DNA of 64,000 nt from Aporhodopirellula aestuarii (GCF_023701485.1 NZ_JAMQBK010000015.1:29393-93392); one strand, 5' to 3'. Positions 47,086 through 56,104 are shown, numbered from the stretch's first letter. The notes: generated by a model from the letters alone, not told the origin. Program-made: numbers and translations.

Positions 47086-50000
47086 TCCTCTTGGAAAAGC
47101 TCGTCTTGAAAACCAAAACGCATCTTGAGTTCGAGATAACCGCAGTACAGCGTTGGGACGATGAATGAGCTGAACGGTTCAGCGAGCATTCCGCCGAAGA
47201 CGGGAATCGCCATCGCTCGTGCGACATCGGCTCCGCGTCCGGTTGCGATCAGAACAGGCACCAACGCCGCCAACGTGGTTACCGTCGTCATCATGCATGG
47301 CCGGATGCGTTTCAATCCGGCTTCATAAACCGTGCTTCGGATGTCACCGATCGAAGTGATCTCTCGCTTTTTCATCAGTTGATGGATGTACGTCGCCATC
47401 ACCACACCATCGTCGACGGCCAAACCGAATAATGCGATAAAGCCAACCCAAACGGCGGTGTTGAGTTCAACGCCCATCGTCGCGACCGCGATCATGCCGC
47501 CCGCGAACGCAACTGGAATCCCTGAAAACACCGCAAGCGAGATCGGGAAATTACGAAACTCCAGGTAGATCAACAGCAAGTTGATGCAGATGACTAACGG
47601 AATGATCCACATCAATCGTTGATTTGCTTCGATCTGATTTCGGAAGCTGCCGACGGCCTCGAGCGAATAGCCGGCCGGAAGATTTAAAGTGGGGGAGTTG
47701 GGAGTGGAGGAGTTGGGTTCTCCCGATTGAGCTTGTCTAAGCTGCCGTTCAATGGCTTCGATCGACTCCAAATCCCCTTTCACACCGCTGGTCATGAACG
47801 CGACGTGTGCGACCAATCGGCCATTCTCACTATTGATCGCGCCCGGTCCCCACGTCGTCTCCAGCTTGGCGAGTTCTTCGAGCGGCACGACTGCGCCACT
47901 ATGCGTGACAACTGGCAAACGTTTCAGTCCGGCGATCTGCTCGCGTAGATCACGGTTGTATCGCAATCGCACGGGATAACGCTCTCGCCCCTCGACGGTC
48001 TTGATCAAGTTCATGCCACCCAGTGCAGTTTCAATGACTTGGTTGACCTCCGAAGCGTTGAGTCCGTACCGCGATGCGGCTTCGCGGTCGACGGTGAATT
48101 CGACGTACGGTTTACCGAGCACGATGTCAGGATTGACTGTCCCCGCGTTGACCAACGGTGACTTCTTCAGTTCCACCGCCACATCCATTGCCGCGTCGGC
48201 AAGCTCATCGAGTTCGTTGCCATAGATGCGGATCGCCATCGGTGCCTTGATTCCCGATTGCAACATCACGACTCGCCCCTCGATCGGCTGTAGCGCCGAA
48301 GCAGGAGTCACGCCCGGCAAAGTTGCCACTTGATTGATTTCGTCCCAGATATCGCGAGCGGTCACGCCTTCACGCCACTCGCTTTCGGGCTTCAGCATCA
48401 CGTAGGTTTCGACCATCGCCGCGGGCGCCGGATCCAAAGCTGATTCAACGCGTCCGATTTTGCCCAACACGTCTTTGACTTCTGGAATCTGTCCGATCAA
48501 AACGTCTTGCGTCTGCAATACCTGCATCGCTTGAGAGAAACTCGCGGCCGGATAGAGGGTCGGCATATAAAACCAACTTCCTTCGTCCAACGCGATCCAG
48601 TCATCACTTTGCAAGCCGGTAAACACATGCTTCGCGTCCACGTAGCCGGGAAACTCGTTCAGGTCCGCACCAAAGACGCTCGCAAATTTCTCAACCGGTC
48701 GCAGTACTGTCGGCATGCCGATCCAGGCACCGTATCCGAGCAACAACAATCCGGCGGGAAACGACAACGCGAACATTTTGTGGTTCAACGCGTGGCGCAA
48801 TCGAGCGGCGTAGATCCAACGCACAAACCGGCTCGACGGAATTTCTTCAATCGGTCGAATACGTTCCCGCATCAATTGCCAACCGATCACGAAACCGAGC
48901 ACCGCGGCAAACGCGGTCACAACCCAAACCGGCAACTCGAACCGTTCGGCAATTCGCGATCCCCACAGGAAGTGTGAGGCCGCGCCGAGTAAACCAGAAA
49001 ATGACAAAGCAGCAACCAGCGCCGTCGACTTGCGACGGACGTTACTCCTCAGCATCAAACGGCAAAGCGCCGGCACGATCGTCACCGCCGTGATCATGGC
49101 CGTCGCGATGGCAAACGTCTTGGTATAGGCAAGCGGCGAAAACAGCTTGTAGTCGCGGCCCGTAAGAAAGAACACAGGCAGGAAGCTCACGATCGTTGTC
49201 GCAACCGCCGTAACGACAGCGGGAGCAACTTCGATGGTGGCTTCGTAGACGACTTGGGAACGAGTGAGGGAACTGGGGGCAGTGCGGGAGTTGGGAGCTG
49301 GGAGTTGGGAGAGAATCGGTTCCTTCGACTCCCCTACTCCCAGCTCCCAGCTCCCAACTTGTTTCTCCCAGCTCCCAACTTGCTTATCCCGGCTCCCCGC
49401 TCCCTTCTCCCAATCTGCAAGATGTTGATAGACGTTTTCCGAAACAATGATCGCCATATCGACCATCGTTCCGATCGCGATCGCGATACCGGCGAGCGAC
49501 ATGATGTTCGCTCCAACACCGACGACCCGCATTGCGATGAATGACATCAACACAGCGGCAGGCAAACAAATCGCGACAACGAAGCTGCTGCGGATATGCA
49601 ATAAAAACAGCAGAATAATGATCGCCGTGATAATAATTTCGTCGCGAAGTGCATGCGTCAGCGTCGCCATTGTTTCATCTATCAACCCACTGCGGTCATA
49701 AACGCCGTGGATCGTCACGCCTTGTAGCGATGGCGTGATAGCAGCGATTTTGGCTTTGACACGTTCGATTACCACGCGAGGATTCTCGCCGTATCGCATT
49801 ACCACGACGCCACCGACCGCTTCGACACCGTTGTAATCCAACGCGCCCCGCCGAAAATCGGGGCCGAGTTGCACACCGGCGACGTCACGTACTCGCACCG
49901 GCACCCCATCTCGCTGCAAGATCACGGTGTTTTCGATGTCTTCGATCGTTTTGTTTTTGTCGCCGTCACTGCCCAGAAACCCCTTGCTTCGCACAATGAA

Positions 50001-50708
50001 TTCCATGCCAGTCGTCTCAACCGTCTTCGCGCCCACGTCGACGTTGGATCCTTGGATCGCCATCGCCAACTTATCCAGCGTCACGTTGTGGAATCGTAGC
50101 CGATCTGGGTCGACTTCAATTTGGTACTGACGAACATAGCCGCCGATCGAAGCCACTTCGCTGACACCTTCGACGGCTTGCAATTCATACTTCACAACGA
50201 AGTCTTGCAGGCTGCGCAGTTCGGCCAACCCCATCCCCTCATCCGGTCCGTGCCCCGCGCGAAGCTGTGGCGGAATTAACGTGTAGTAGTAGATCTGACC
50301 TAGCCCCGTCGCATCCGGTCCGAGCTGCGGCACGACGCCATCAGGCAATTGCGAAGCAGCCGATCCTAGCTGTTCGGACACACGGCTCCGTGCCCAATAG
50401 AAGTCGATTTCATCTTTGAACGTCACCTGCACAAAGCTGTAGCCGAACATGCTCTTGCCACGCACCGACTCAGCCCCTGGCACGGCCAGCAACGATACAC
50501 TCAGCGGGTAGGTGACTTGATCTTCGATGTCTTTCGGTGAACGCCCCGGCCACGGCGTCAACACGATGACTTGATTCTCACCAACGTTAGGAATCGCATC
50601 GATCGGGATCGCTCGAAAGCTAACCCAACCAGCAACGCTCAGCCCGATCGTCATCAACACAACGAGCCAAGGTTCTTTCACACAAAATCGAATGAGAAGG
50701 TTAAGCAT
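47007..50708 (-). CDS. cusA: HME-RND copper/metal efflux permease (CusA/CzcA-like) with repeat-coded insertions
   Basis: The ATG at 50708 (1233 residues) starts [20 protein letters not shown] as in the CusA/CzcA group; an earlier ATG at 50762 would add only repeat-coded residues. Family hallmarks: PNVGENQVIVLTPWPGRSP, QVTYPLSVSLLAVPGAESV, GTMVDMAIIVSENVYQHL and TVTTLAALVPVLIATGRGAD. It pumps metal ions across the envelope with CusB and an outer-membrane factor. Residues about 432-482, in the cytoplasmic loop after TM4, are coded by heptamer repeats, as are about 995-1007 and the C-terminal 30 residues (GGAGSGGAGREGVGREGVGS). Its start overlaps the stop of the S23-like gene by 8 bases. Confidence 0.92.
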   Translation of the reverse strand: MLNLLIRFCVKEPWLVVLMTIGLSVAGWVSFRAIPIDAIPNVGENQVIVLTPWPGRSPKDIEDQVTYPLSVSLLAVPGAESVRGKSMFGYSFVQVTFKDEIDFYWARSRVSEQLGSAASQLPDGVVPQLGPDATGLGQIYYYTLIPPQLRAGHGPDEGMGLAELRSLQDFVVKYELQAVEGVSEVASIGGYVRQYQIEVDPDRLRFHNVTLDKLAMAIQGSNVDVGAKTVETTGMEFIVRSKGFLGSDGDKNKTIEDIENTVILQRDGVPVRVRDVAGVQLGPDFRRGALDYNGVEAVGGVVVMRYGENPRVVIERVKAKIAAITPSLQGVTIHGVYDRSGLIDETMATLTHALRDEIIITAIIILLFLLHIRSSFVVAICLPAAVLMSFIAMRVVGVGANIMSLAGIAIAIGTMVDMAIIVSENVYQHLADWEKGAGSRDKQVGSWEKQVGSWELGVGESKEPILSQLPAPNSRTAPSSLTRSQVVYEATIEVAPAVVTAVATTIVSFLPVFFLTGRDYKLFSPLAYTKTFAIATAMITAVTIVPALCRLMLRSNVRRKSTALVAALSFSGLLGAASHFLWGSRIAERFELPVWVVTAFAAVLGFVIGWQLMRERIRPIEEIPSSRFVRWIYAARLRHALNHKMFALSFPAGLLLLGYGAWIGMPTVLRPVEKFASVFGADLNEFPGYVDAKHVFTGLQSDDWIALDEGSWFYMPTLYPAASFSQAMQVLQTQDVLIGQIPEVKDVLGKIGRVESALDPAPAAMVETYVMLKPESEWREGVTARDIWDEINQVATLPGVTPASALQPIEGRVVMLQSGIKAPMAIRIYGNELDELADAAMDVAVELKKSPLVNAGTVNPDIVLGKPYVEFTVDREAASRYGLNASEVNQVIETALGGMNLIKTVEGRERYPVRLRYNRDLREQIAGLKRLPVVTHSGAVVPLEELAKLETTWGPGAINSENGRLVAHVAFMTSGVKGDLESIEAIERQLRQAQSGEPNSSTPNSPTLNLPAGYSLEAVGSFRNQIEANQRLMWIIPLVICINLLLIYLEFRNFPISLAVFSGIPVAFAGGMIAVATMGVELNTAVWVGFIALFGLAVDDGVVMATYIHQLMKKREITSIGDIRSTVYEAGLKRIRPCMMTTVTTLAALVPVLIATGRGADVARAMAIPVFGGMLAEPFSSFIVPTLYCGYLELKMRFGFQDELFQEEERGGAGSGGAGREGVGREGVGSDRQ
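47689..47724. repeat. Degenerate heptamer tract inside cusA (minor)
   Basis: Units GGGAGTT and GGGAGTG, then GAGTTGGG and a short complementary TCTCCC. Encodes SGEPNSSTPNSPTLN in the cusA product, in the second periplasmic half. Confidence 0.65.
49263..49415. repeat. Heptamer hairpin D inside cusA coding sequence
   Basis: G-rich units (GGGAGTT, GGGAGCT) at about 49276-49311, then a loop and two C-rich blocks to 49415. The total length keeps the frame open; it codes for a 50-residue loop containing VGSWELGVG and SQLPAPNS. Other CusA proteins lack this insertion at the same place, as far as family knowledge goes. Confidence 0.8.
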
Positions 50709-51243
50709 TAGCTTTAGGTGGGAGCTGGGAGCTGGGAGCTGGGAGAAGGAGGAATTGAGCAAGGAGATGTTGCTGATCGAGTTCTGGGCTGTCGCTATGG
50801 ACTACATACTCAACTCCTGACTCCCCCACTCCCGACTCTCCAGCTTTCTTTTTCTGCTCGTTGAAATCGACACACCATTTAGACGAACCATGAATCATCG
50901 CAACAATCAATCGCAGGATTTCGTCGTAATACTTGCTGGCAGATTCAAAAGTCTCCTGGTCTAGATAGCCATGGGCTGCCGCATACTCCAACCAAACTTG
51001 CGTTTCTGCAGCCTCCGACTCGGCAACATTGAGCGTGCTACAAAAGTGCTTTTCGTACCGGCGTTTTCGCCATGCCTCGGCAATGTTGGCACTCACACTC
51101 CGAGACGAACGGCGTACTTGGTCGGTCAGCGAATACATCTCTTCACGAGGAAATAATTGCGACAACTCAAATATTCGCTTCCCAGCAGCAAACGACTTTT
51201 GATAGACGATCAAATCTCGATGCCCGCTAATGCGTTCTTTCAT
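50701..51243 (-). CDS. S23/Avd-like four-helix-bundle protein
   Basis: 180 residues; residues 1-130 match the family of 23S rRNA intervening-sequence (S23) and Avd-like four-helix bundles: [80 protein letters not shown]. Basic residues line one face, as in relatives thought to bind nucleic acid. Residues 131-180 are coded by heptamer repeats ([23 protein letters not shown]). Inserted between cusB and cusA in the same direction, overlapping the cusA start. It does not belong to the efflux function; it may be part of a mobile repeat element. Confidence 0.85.
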   Translation of the reverse strand: MKERISGHRDLIVYQKSFAAGKRIFELSQLFPREEMYSLTDQVRRSSRSVSANIAEAWRKRRYEKHFCSTLNVAESEAAETQVWLEYAAAHGYLDQETFESASKYYDEILRLIVAMIHGSSKWCVDFNEQKKKAGESGVGESGVEYVVHSDSPELDQQHLLAQFLLLPAPSSQLPPKANA

Positions 51244-51398
51244 TTGACTTCTCCACTTAACCGATCAGAACCAAGAAACATAGCATCTCCCATCTCCCAT
51301 CTCCCATCTCCCATCTCCCAACTCCCAACTCCCAACTCCCAACTCCCAACTCCCAACTCCCAACTCCCAACTCCCCCACTACCTCCCCACACTCCAAC
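50716..51398. mobile_element. Candidate heptamer-bounded element carrying the S23-like gene
   Basis: The left arm is GGGAGCT units (50716-50748) and the right arm is about 13 CTCCCAT/CTCCCAA units (51284-51398), inverted relative to each other, with the S23-like gene between them. A shorter C-rich patch at 50811-50844 forms a second hairpin at its 3' end. The arms supply the end of the cusB frame and the leader of cusA. The layout resembles S23 intervening sequences, in which an S23 frame sits in a stem, but here there is no rRNA. No transposase is present; mobility is inferred. Confidence 0.45.
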
Positions 51399-53449
51399 AT
51401 CTCACTGCCCCAATATGGGTTCCTCAATTCCTTATCCGCTTGCATCCAATCTCCGCCGCCTCCTGGGACCATGGGGCAGTACATGTGGTAGAGACTCGTT
51501 GCGGTCCGTGGTCCGCGAACGACCGTGGATGCTCGCAGTAACGCTTGACTGACGTCGCGGTAAGCTTCGCGTGCCCTTGTCAGAGATCCGTCCATTCGCA
51601 AAGCCGCGCGGCGGGCAGTGGCAAATTTTCTTTGCGCGTCGTCCGGCACGCCGGGTTCCGTCTCGAGTTGTCGCAGACCAGCGATCAGCGCATTGAGCGA
51701 TACCGGGGATGGGGTTTGGTCGTTCGCCAATGCTCGATGGATTTCGAAATACGCGGCATAGGTTTGGTCGAACATTTCACCTGCCGTATCCACTAGCATC
51801 ACGGGCTTCGATTTAGGAAGCTCCAGCGGTCCCGGTGAATAACTCGGTGCTTTTCCGGGGTCCATCAATGACGGATTTCCTGCAAGCTGCATCTGCGAAT
51901 CGATCAAGAAGTTTCCTCCCGTTGCGACGGTTTCACCTGCGGCTAAACCTTCAACGATCACCGCATGCTCACGATTCATCGGCCCGACCGTGACCCGGCG
52001 AATCTCGAAGCGGCCTGGGTCTGTTTCGACATACAAAACACTGCTGTCACCGGCTAACAAGACGGCATCACGCGGTACCGTCACGACCTGCTGTTTCGGC
52101 AATGGCTCGGATGCGAACCCGAGCTGCGAGGTCGGCACGAGTTGCATGTCGCACAGTGGACAAGTTCCCGGATCGTCGCGGATGACTTGCGGGTGCATCG
52201 GGCTGATGTACTTGTTTGCCAACGCCGGATCGTAAACCTTGTCTTGCGGGATCGCCGGCACGGTGACTCGCGCGGTGGCATAGTCGCCCGGTCGCAGCTT
52301 TCCATCGAAGTTCATGATTTCCACGCGAACACGAACTGTTCGCGTCGTTGGATTGACCGTCGGGTCAATGAATGCGACCCGACCGGTAAAAACCTCACCC
52401 CGCATCGACTGGATCTCGGCTTCGACCTGTTGGCCAAATCGAACTGCCGAAGCGTCATCGGGAAACAGATCCAGCATCAACCAAACACTGCTCAGATCCG
52501 CGACGCGGTAGAGTTTTTGTCCCGTTTTGACATAGTCGCCCTCGACGGCCGCCTTCTCGATCACCGTTCCGCTCTGCGGTGACTTGATTCGAATGCGAGA
52601 CATCGGCTTTCCCGATTGAGCGAGGGCGTTGATCTGCGATTCGGTCATCCCGAGTTCCGTCAAGTTCTCGCGAGCCATCGAGTTCAGGTCGCCGTTGTCG
52701 AACTGAAAGCGACCGATCTTGCCACCTTGGTTCATGCTGGTGATGAATTCGGCCTGAGCGGTGTATAGCTGTGGACTGTAGATCAACGCCAAGTCGTCTC
52801 CTTCGCTGACCTTCACACCGGCGTAGTCCGCGTACATCTTTTCCAATCGCCCGTCGACGTATGCACTGATAGTCGACAGCTGGCTTTCATCGAAATCGAT
52901 CGAGCCGATGGTGCGGATCGTGCGATTGACTTCGCCCAACTGAGACACAGCGGTTTGGATTCCGACCAGCCGACGAGCCACGGGGTCAATGGAGACGGAG
53001 ATACCATCACCACCTCCGCCACCCGTCGCTTCGACCAACTCCATCCCGCAAACCGGGCAGCGACCAGGCTGCGTCGATGGCGGCGTGCACATCATCGGAC
53101 AGATATATCGCTTGCCTTCGTCACTGACCGAATTCACGACCCCGTCGCCGCTCTCGCCCGAGAAACCATCCGCGGTCAACCATGACGTTCGTTGAGCCAA
53201 TCCCAACAAGGCGAAGATCAAGCCTGCGACGACCACAACAACTGCCGCGTTCACGCAAGTCCGCAGAAGCCACTTCGTTCCGCTGGACGATGCAGGGGAG
53301 TTTGGGAGATGGGGAGATTGGGAGCCGACCGAAGGATCATCTCCGACACTCTCACTGTCCCTTGATCCCACACTCATATCCCCAGTCTGCACGACGTCGT
53401 TCGTGACTTCGCGTTCAGGTTCATCTGGTTGTTGTTCTTCGGGACTCAT
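51257..53449 (-). CDS. cusB: CusB-type periplasmic adaptor of the metal RND pump
   Basis: 730 residues. An N-terminal cytoplasmic tail is followed by a membrane helix at about 66-86 and a heavy-metal-binding segment [20 protein letters not shown] at 116-134. The HlyD core includes the CusB-like [27 protein letters not shown] and a coiled coil with [18 protein letters not shown] second metal-binding segment ([20 protein letters not shown]) lies in the middle, an uncommon duplication. Residues 684-722 of the tail are coded by heptamer repeats ([16 protein letters not shown]). It delivers metal to CusA. Transcribed after the Cys-rich gene, before the S23-like gene. Confidence 0.9.
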   Translation of the reverse strand: MSPEEQQPDEPEREVTNDVVQTGDMSVGSRDSESVGDDPSVGSQSPHLPNSPASSSGTKWLLRTCVNAAVVVVVAGLIFALLGLAQRTSWLTADGFSGESGDGVVNSVSDEGKRYICPMMCTPPSTQPGRCPVCGMELVEATGGGGGDGISVSIDPVARRLVGIQTAVSQLGEVNRTIRTIGSIDFDESQLSTISAYVDGRLEKMYADYAGVKVSEGDDLALIYSPQLYTAQAEFITSMNQGGKIGRFQFDNGDLNSMARENLTELGMTESQINALAQSGKPMSRIRIKSPQSGTVIEKAAVEGDYVKTGQKLYRVADLSSVWLMLDLFPDDASAVRFGQQVEAEIQSMRGEVFTGRVAFIDPTVNPTTRTVRVRVEIMNFDGKLRPGDYATARVTVPAIPQDKVYDPALANKYISPMHPQVIRDDPGTCPLCDMQLVPTSQLGFASEPLPKQQVVTVPRDAVLLAGDSSVLYVETDPGRFEIRRVTVGPMNREHAVIVEGLAAGETVATGGNFLIDSQMQLAGNPSLMDPGKAPSYSPGPLELPKSKPVMLVDTAGEMFDQTYAAYFEIHRALANDQTPSPVSLNALIAGLRQLETEPGVPDDAQRKFATARRAALRMDGSLTRAREAYRDVSQALLRASTVVRGPRTATSLYHMYCPMVPGGGGDWMQADKELRNPYWGSEMLECGEVVGELGVGSWELGVGSWELGVGRWEMGDGRWEMLCFLVLIG
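53295..53326. repeat. Heptamer-like tract near the 5' end of cusB
   Basis: GGGGAG, TTTGGGAG, ATGGGGAG, ATTGGGAG in tandem on the plus strand; codes for SPHLPNSP (residues about 43-52) in the leftward protein. A partner C-arm is not seen, so the family membership is probable rather than certain. Confidence 0.55.
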
Positions 53450-53729
53450 CGTCGTTCTCGCTACATGTACTGGCCAGACACCGTGGTTCCTTCCACACGC
53501 ATCCGCCCCTGAGGCGACCGATCAGCAATTCGCCCTCAAGAACGCATTACCAATCAGCCAAATTGCCTCTTGGCTATGACCGATTGTTTTGTTGAGTGAC
53601 GCAATAGAACCCGCACTGGGACCGCGTCGTTGAAAGGCTTCATTCCGAATGAGCGCGCAGCATCAATCGCTCGAAAACCATTCTTGATTCGAGAAACTGC
53701 GAGCGCGCAGTTCTCCTAACGAGACGACG

Positions 53730-54242
53730 CTAAATGCGCCAGACGCAAAGAAACCGCTGTGAGAAATGCGGTGCGAGATCGCCAATCGGCAGGCGTGACG
53801 TCACGTCGTATGGACGATTGAGCTCCGACTCGTCCAAGCCAACGTGATCCAAATAGGCGACTACTTCCAAGTCGCGAACTTGCGGAACGGGAACACGAAT
53901 AGGTGCTGGGGCGACTGGTTCGGAGCGGATCCCACAGGTGCAAACACGCAGTACAGGAGTCGTTCCCGCGTCTTCGACCACTTCGGGCTCGGGGGACTTC
54001 GACTTGCGGCAACAACTGTGGGAGGTGTCCTCGGTCGTTTCGACTTTACCACGACAGCATCCACAAAGCTGACCGGCTGTTTTGACTTCACAGCACTTGC
54101 AGGCGTGACAAACCGTGTCCTCTTGGAAGCAGGACGCTTGGGCACAGGGCGTTTGCGCAACAGCAATCGCCATCGGCTGAATCACCATTACAGCGATCAG
54201 ACAAAGATTGACGGCAATGCGAATTGAGAGGGAGTTGCTCAC
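53730..54242 (-). CDS. Secreted Cys-rich protein, first gene of the cus-like operon
   Basis: The GTG at 54242 (170 residues) is preferred over an ATG at 54272, since GGAAGG (complement of 54248-54253) lies 5 bases before it and the ATG would place the operator inside the gene. A signal peptide (IAVNLCLIAVMVIQPMAIAVAQ) precedes 17 Cys in CxxCKCC, CGCC and SCC clusters (residues about 32-85), then a Pro-rich hinge and RVCTCGIRS. The Cys pattern suits Cu(I) binding. It leads the leftward cusB-S23-cusA-YHS genes and is preceded by a CsoR-type box. No named family recognised; 280 bases follow before cusB. Confidence 0.7.
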   Translation of the reverse strand: MSNSLSIRIAVNLCLIAVMVIQPMAIAVAQTPCAQASCFQEDTVCHACKCCEVKTAGQLCGCCRGKVETTEDTSHSCCRKSKSPEPEVVEDAGTTPVLRVCTCGIRSEPVAPAPIRVPVPQVRDLEVVAYLDHVGLDESELNRPYDVTSRLPIGDLAPHFSQRFLCVWRI

Positions 54243-54260
54243 TGTGACCTTCCGAAAAGG

Positions 54261-54277
54261 ATACCCATACAAGGTAT
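54261..54277. promoter_or_regulatory. Candidate CsoR operator between the cus-like operon and the outer membrane factor gene
   Basis: ATACC-CATACAA-GGTAT, same arms and spacer as at 39408 and 41999, 19 bases from the leftward GTG and 99 bases from the rightward ATG at 54376. It is placed to control both directions. Confidence 0.72.
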
Positions 54278-54375
54278 ACCAGCTATATCGGAAATCTAGC
54301 CGATTTGTTCAATACGAATCAACCGGTTAGGCAAACTTTGACAGCTTCATTGTAACCGACTAGGACCGCTTCGCC

Positions 54376-56076
54376 ATGAATTGGCTATCTCGAACGTCCG
54401 AATTCGAAAAAGCGAAATGCTTGATTTTGGTCACCCTGGTGGCCACATCTGCGGGCGGCTGCGCGACCCAGCACGGAGCCCAGATCACGTCAAACACCGT
54501 CAAAACTTCGCCAACCGCCACAACCGCTCCTGACCCAGCAGCACCAAACGACGTCGACTGGCAACAAATCCTCGACCATCCAGAATCCCCGCAAATCAAG
54601 CGAACAGACTACACCGACGAAGCCCTTGTTGACTCGCCCCCCATCCTGGCGACAGCGAATGATGAGGAATCGACACAAAGTTTCGGAGACTTCCTGCAAC
54701 TCGCCGCACCAACTCCCGAAAGTGAGATTGGGACTCAGATAGATGGGGAAATAAATGAAGAAAGTGGTGATCCAGAAGCTGCGAGTTGGGAGCATCAAGC
54801 AGGCACGGATGCCAAAAGCAATGGAAACGACGACGTACATAGCAACGCTGTACTCACTAAAGTCTCCCAACCCCCAACTCCCGACTCCCAGCTCACTTCC
54901 TTCATCAACATCGCTATCACTCGGCATCCAAAAATCTTGGCCGCACAGCACCGTGTCGCGGCAGCGTCCAACGTAATCCCGCAAGCCAAAGCTCTACCGG
55001 ACCCGACACTCAACAACACGTTCTGGCCATTTCAAGATCAAGCGTTGCAAACCGCCGCGGGTCGCATCGGCCACCAAATGTCGATTAGCCAGCCTGTGCC
55101 GTTTCCACAGAAGCTCAAAACGAAAGCGACCATCGCAAGCCGCGAAGTTCAAATCGCCCAAGCGGAAGTCGACGCGATCACTCGCGAGATTACCGAGTCG
55201 GTGCGTTTGGCATATTACGAAGTTTGGTTCGCGACCCGAGCAATCCAGATCATTGAAGAAACCAAAGCTCTCGTCGTGGATCTAACCGATGTCGCCGAAG
55301 CGAGATACCGCAGCGGCGGTACGCAACAAGACGTGCTACGCGCGCAGCTCGAAACCGATCGACTGGACGAACAACTCATCACGCTTCGCAGACAAAAACA
55401 AGTCGCGCAAGCTGACCTCGCCACACTACTGCAACAGCCTGTCGACTTGCTCCCCGAAACGTCCGACGACCTCGGCATCACCGACACGGCCGTTCAAATC
55501 GAATCATTGATCGCAATGGCCGAACAATGCAATCCGAAACTCCGCGGGCTCGCGTGGGAAATCCAGCGTGACCGAGACAAACAACGTCTCGCCTGTTTGC
55601 AGAAATACCCCGACTTCAGTGTCGGAGTGCACTGGGGATTGGTAAGCGACGATTACAAAGCGATCAGCCCTGTCGCCAACGGCCACGATAACGTCAGCAT
55701 CAGCTTCGGGACGACGCTGCCGATTTGGCGCGACAAAATCAATGCCGGGATTCGCGAAGCCGCTCATCGCACCAGCAGCACGACACGTCGACTCGAAGCC
55801 GAACGGGACGAACTCTACGGCAAGATCCGTCGTTTGATCGCGCAAGCCGACGCACTCAACGAACAACGCGACATCTACGAAAATCGAATCATCCCAAGAA
55901 CGGAAACCACACTCAAGCTCACTATCGCCGATTACCGTGGCAAACGCGCCGACTTCTTCACGCTGATCGAAACCTACCGCGAACTGTTGATGTTCGAAAC
56001 GCAACTCGCACGCATCGACGCCACGCTTGCCGGAACGATCGCGCAGCTCGACCGAACCGTAGGTTGTGCTTACTAG
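54376..56076 (+). CDS. Outer membrane factor lipoprotein (CusC/TolC-like)
   Basis: 566 residues. The lipoprotein signal ends ATSAGGC near residue 27 (lipobox AGGC), as in CusC-type factors. Two long helical halves follow (ITRHPKILAAQHRVAAASNV; GHQMSISQPVPFPQKLKTKA; VSISFGTTLPIWRDKINAGI), the OEP pattern. A heptamer-coded stretch, SQPPTPDSQL at residues 163-172, lies in the N-terminal linker. It is divergent from the Cys-rich/cusB operon over a CsoR-type box, and is thus a second outer-membrane partner for the copper pumps beside the 42.1-kb factor. Confidence 0.9.
   Translation: MNWLSRTSEFEKAKCLILVTLVATSAGGCATQHGAQITSNTVKTSPTATTAPDPAAPNDVDWQQILDHPESPQIKRTDYTDEALVDSPPILATANDEESTQSFGDFLQLAAPTPESEIGTQIDGEINEESGDPEAASWEHQAGTDAKSNGNDDVHSNAVLTKVSQPPTPDSQLTSFINIAITRHPKILAAQHRVAAASNVIPQAKALPDPTLNNTFWPFQDQALQTAAGRIGHQMSISQPVPFPQKLKTKATIASREVQIAQAEVDAITREITESVRLAYYEVWFATRAIQIIEETKALVVDLTDVAEARYRSGGTQQDVLRAQLETDRLDEQLITLRRQKQVAQADLATLLQQPVDLLPETSDDLGITDTAVQIESLIAMAEQCNPKLRGLAWEIQRDRDKQRLACLQKYPDFSVGVHWGLVSDDYKAISPVANGHDNVSISFGTTLPIWRDKINAGIREAAHRTSSTTRRLEAERDELYGKIRRLIAQADALNEQRDIYENRIIPRTETTLKLTIADYRGKRADFFTLIETYRELLMFETQLARIDATLAGTIAQLDRTVGCAY
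54783..54894. repeat. Heptamer tract inside the outer membrane factor gene
   Basis: A single GAGTTGGGAG at 54783-54792, then a C-rich arm TCTCCCAACCCCCAACTCCC at 54863 onward. G before C as in the other copies, with a loop of about 70 bases. The frame stays open. Confidence 0.55.
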
Positions 56077-56104
56077 TGTTTTATCAGCATTAAAAATGGT
56101 GGTG

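Noticed and set aside
47007..50762. Upstream ATG at 50762 as cusA start
   Set aside because: The 18 added residues ([11 protein letters not shown]...) are coded by the heptamer arm and lie within the S23-like gene; the conserved start MLNLLIRF at 50708 fits the family.
50701..51243. S23-like gene as a 23S rRNA intervening sequence or part of a diversity-generating retroelement
   Set aside because: No rRNA sequence flanks it, and no reverse transcriptase or template/variable repeat pair is visible in the window.
45632..51398. Heptamer arrays as CRISPR or simple sequencing artefact
   Set aside because: Units are contiguous without spacers, arms are paired and differ between copies, and frames through them stay open; they are real low-complexity repeats.
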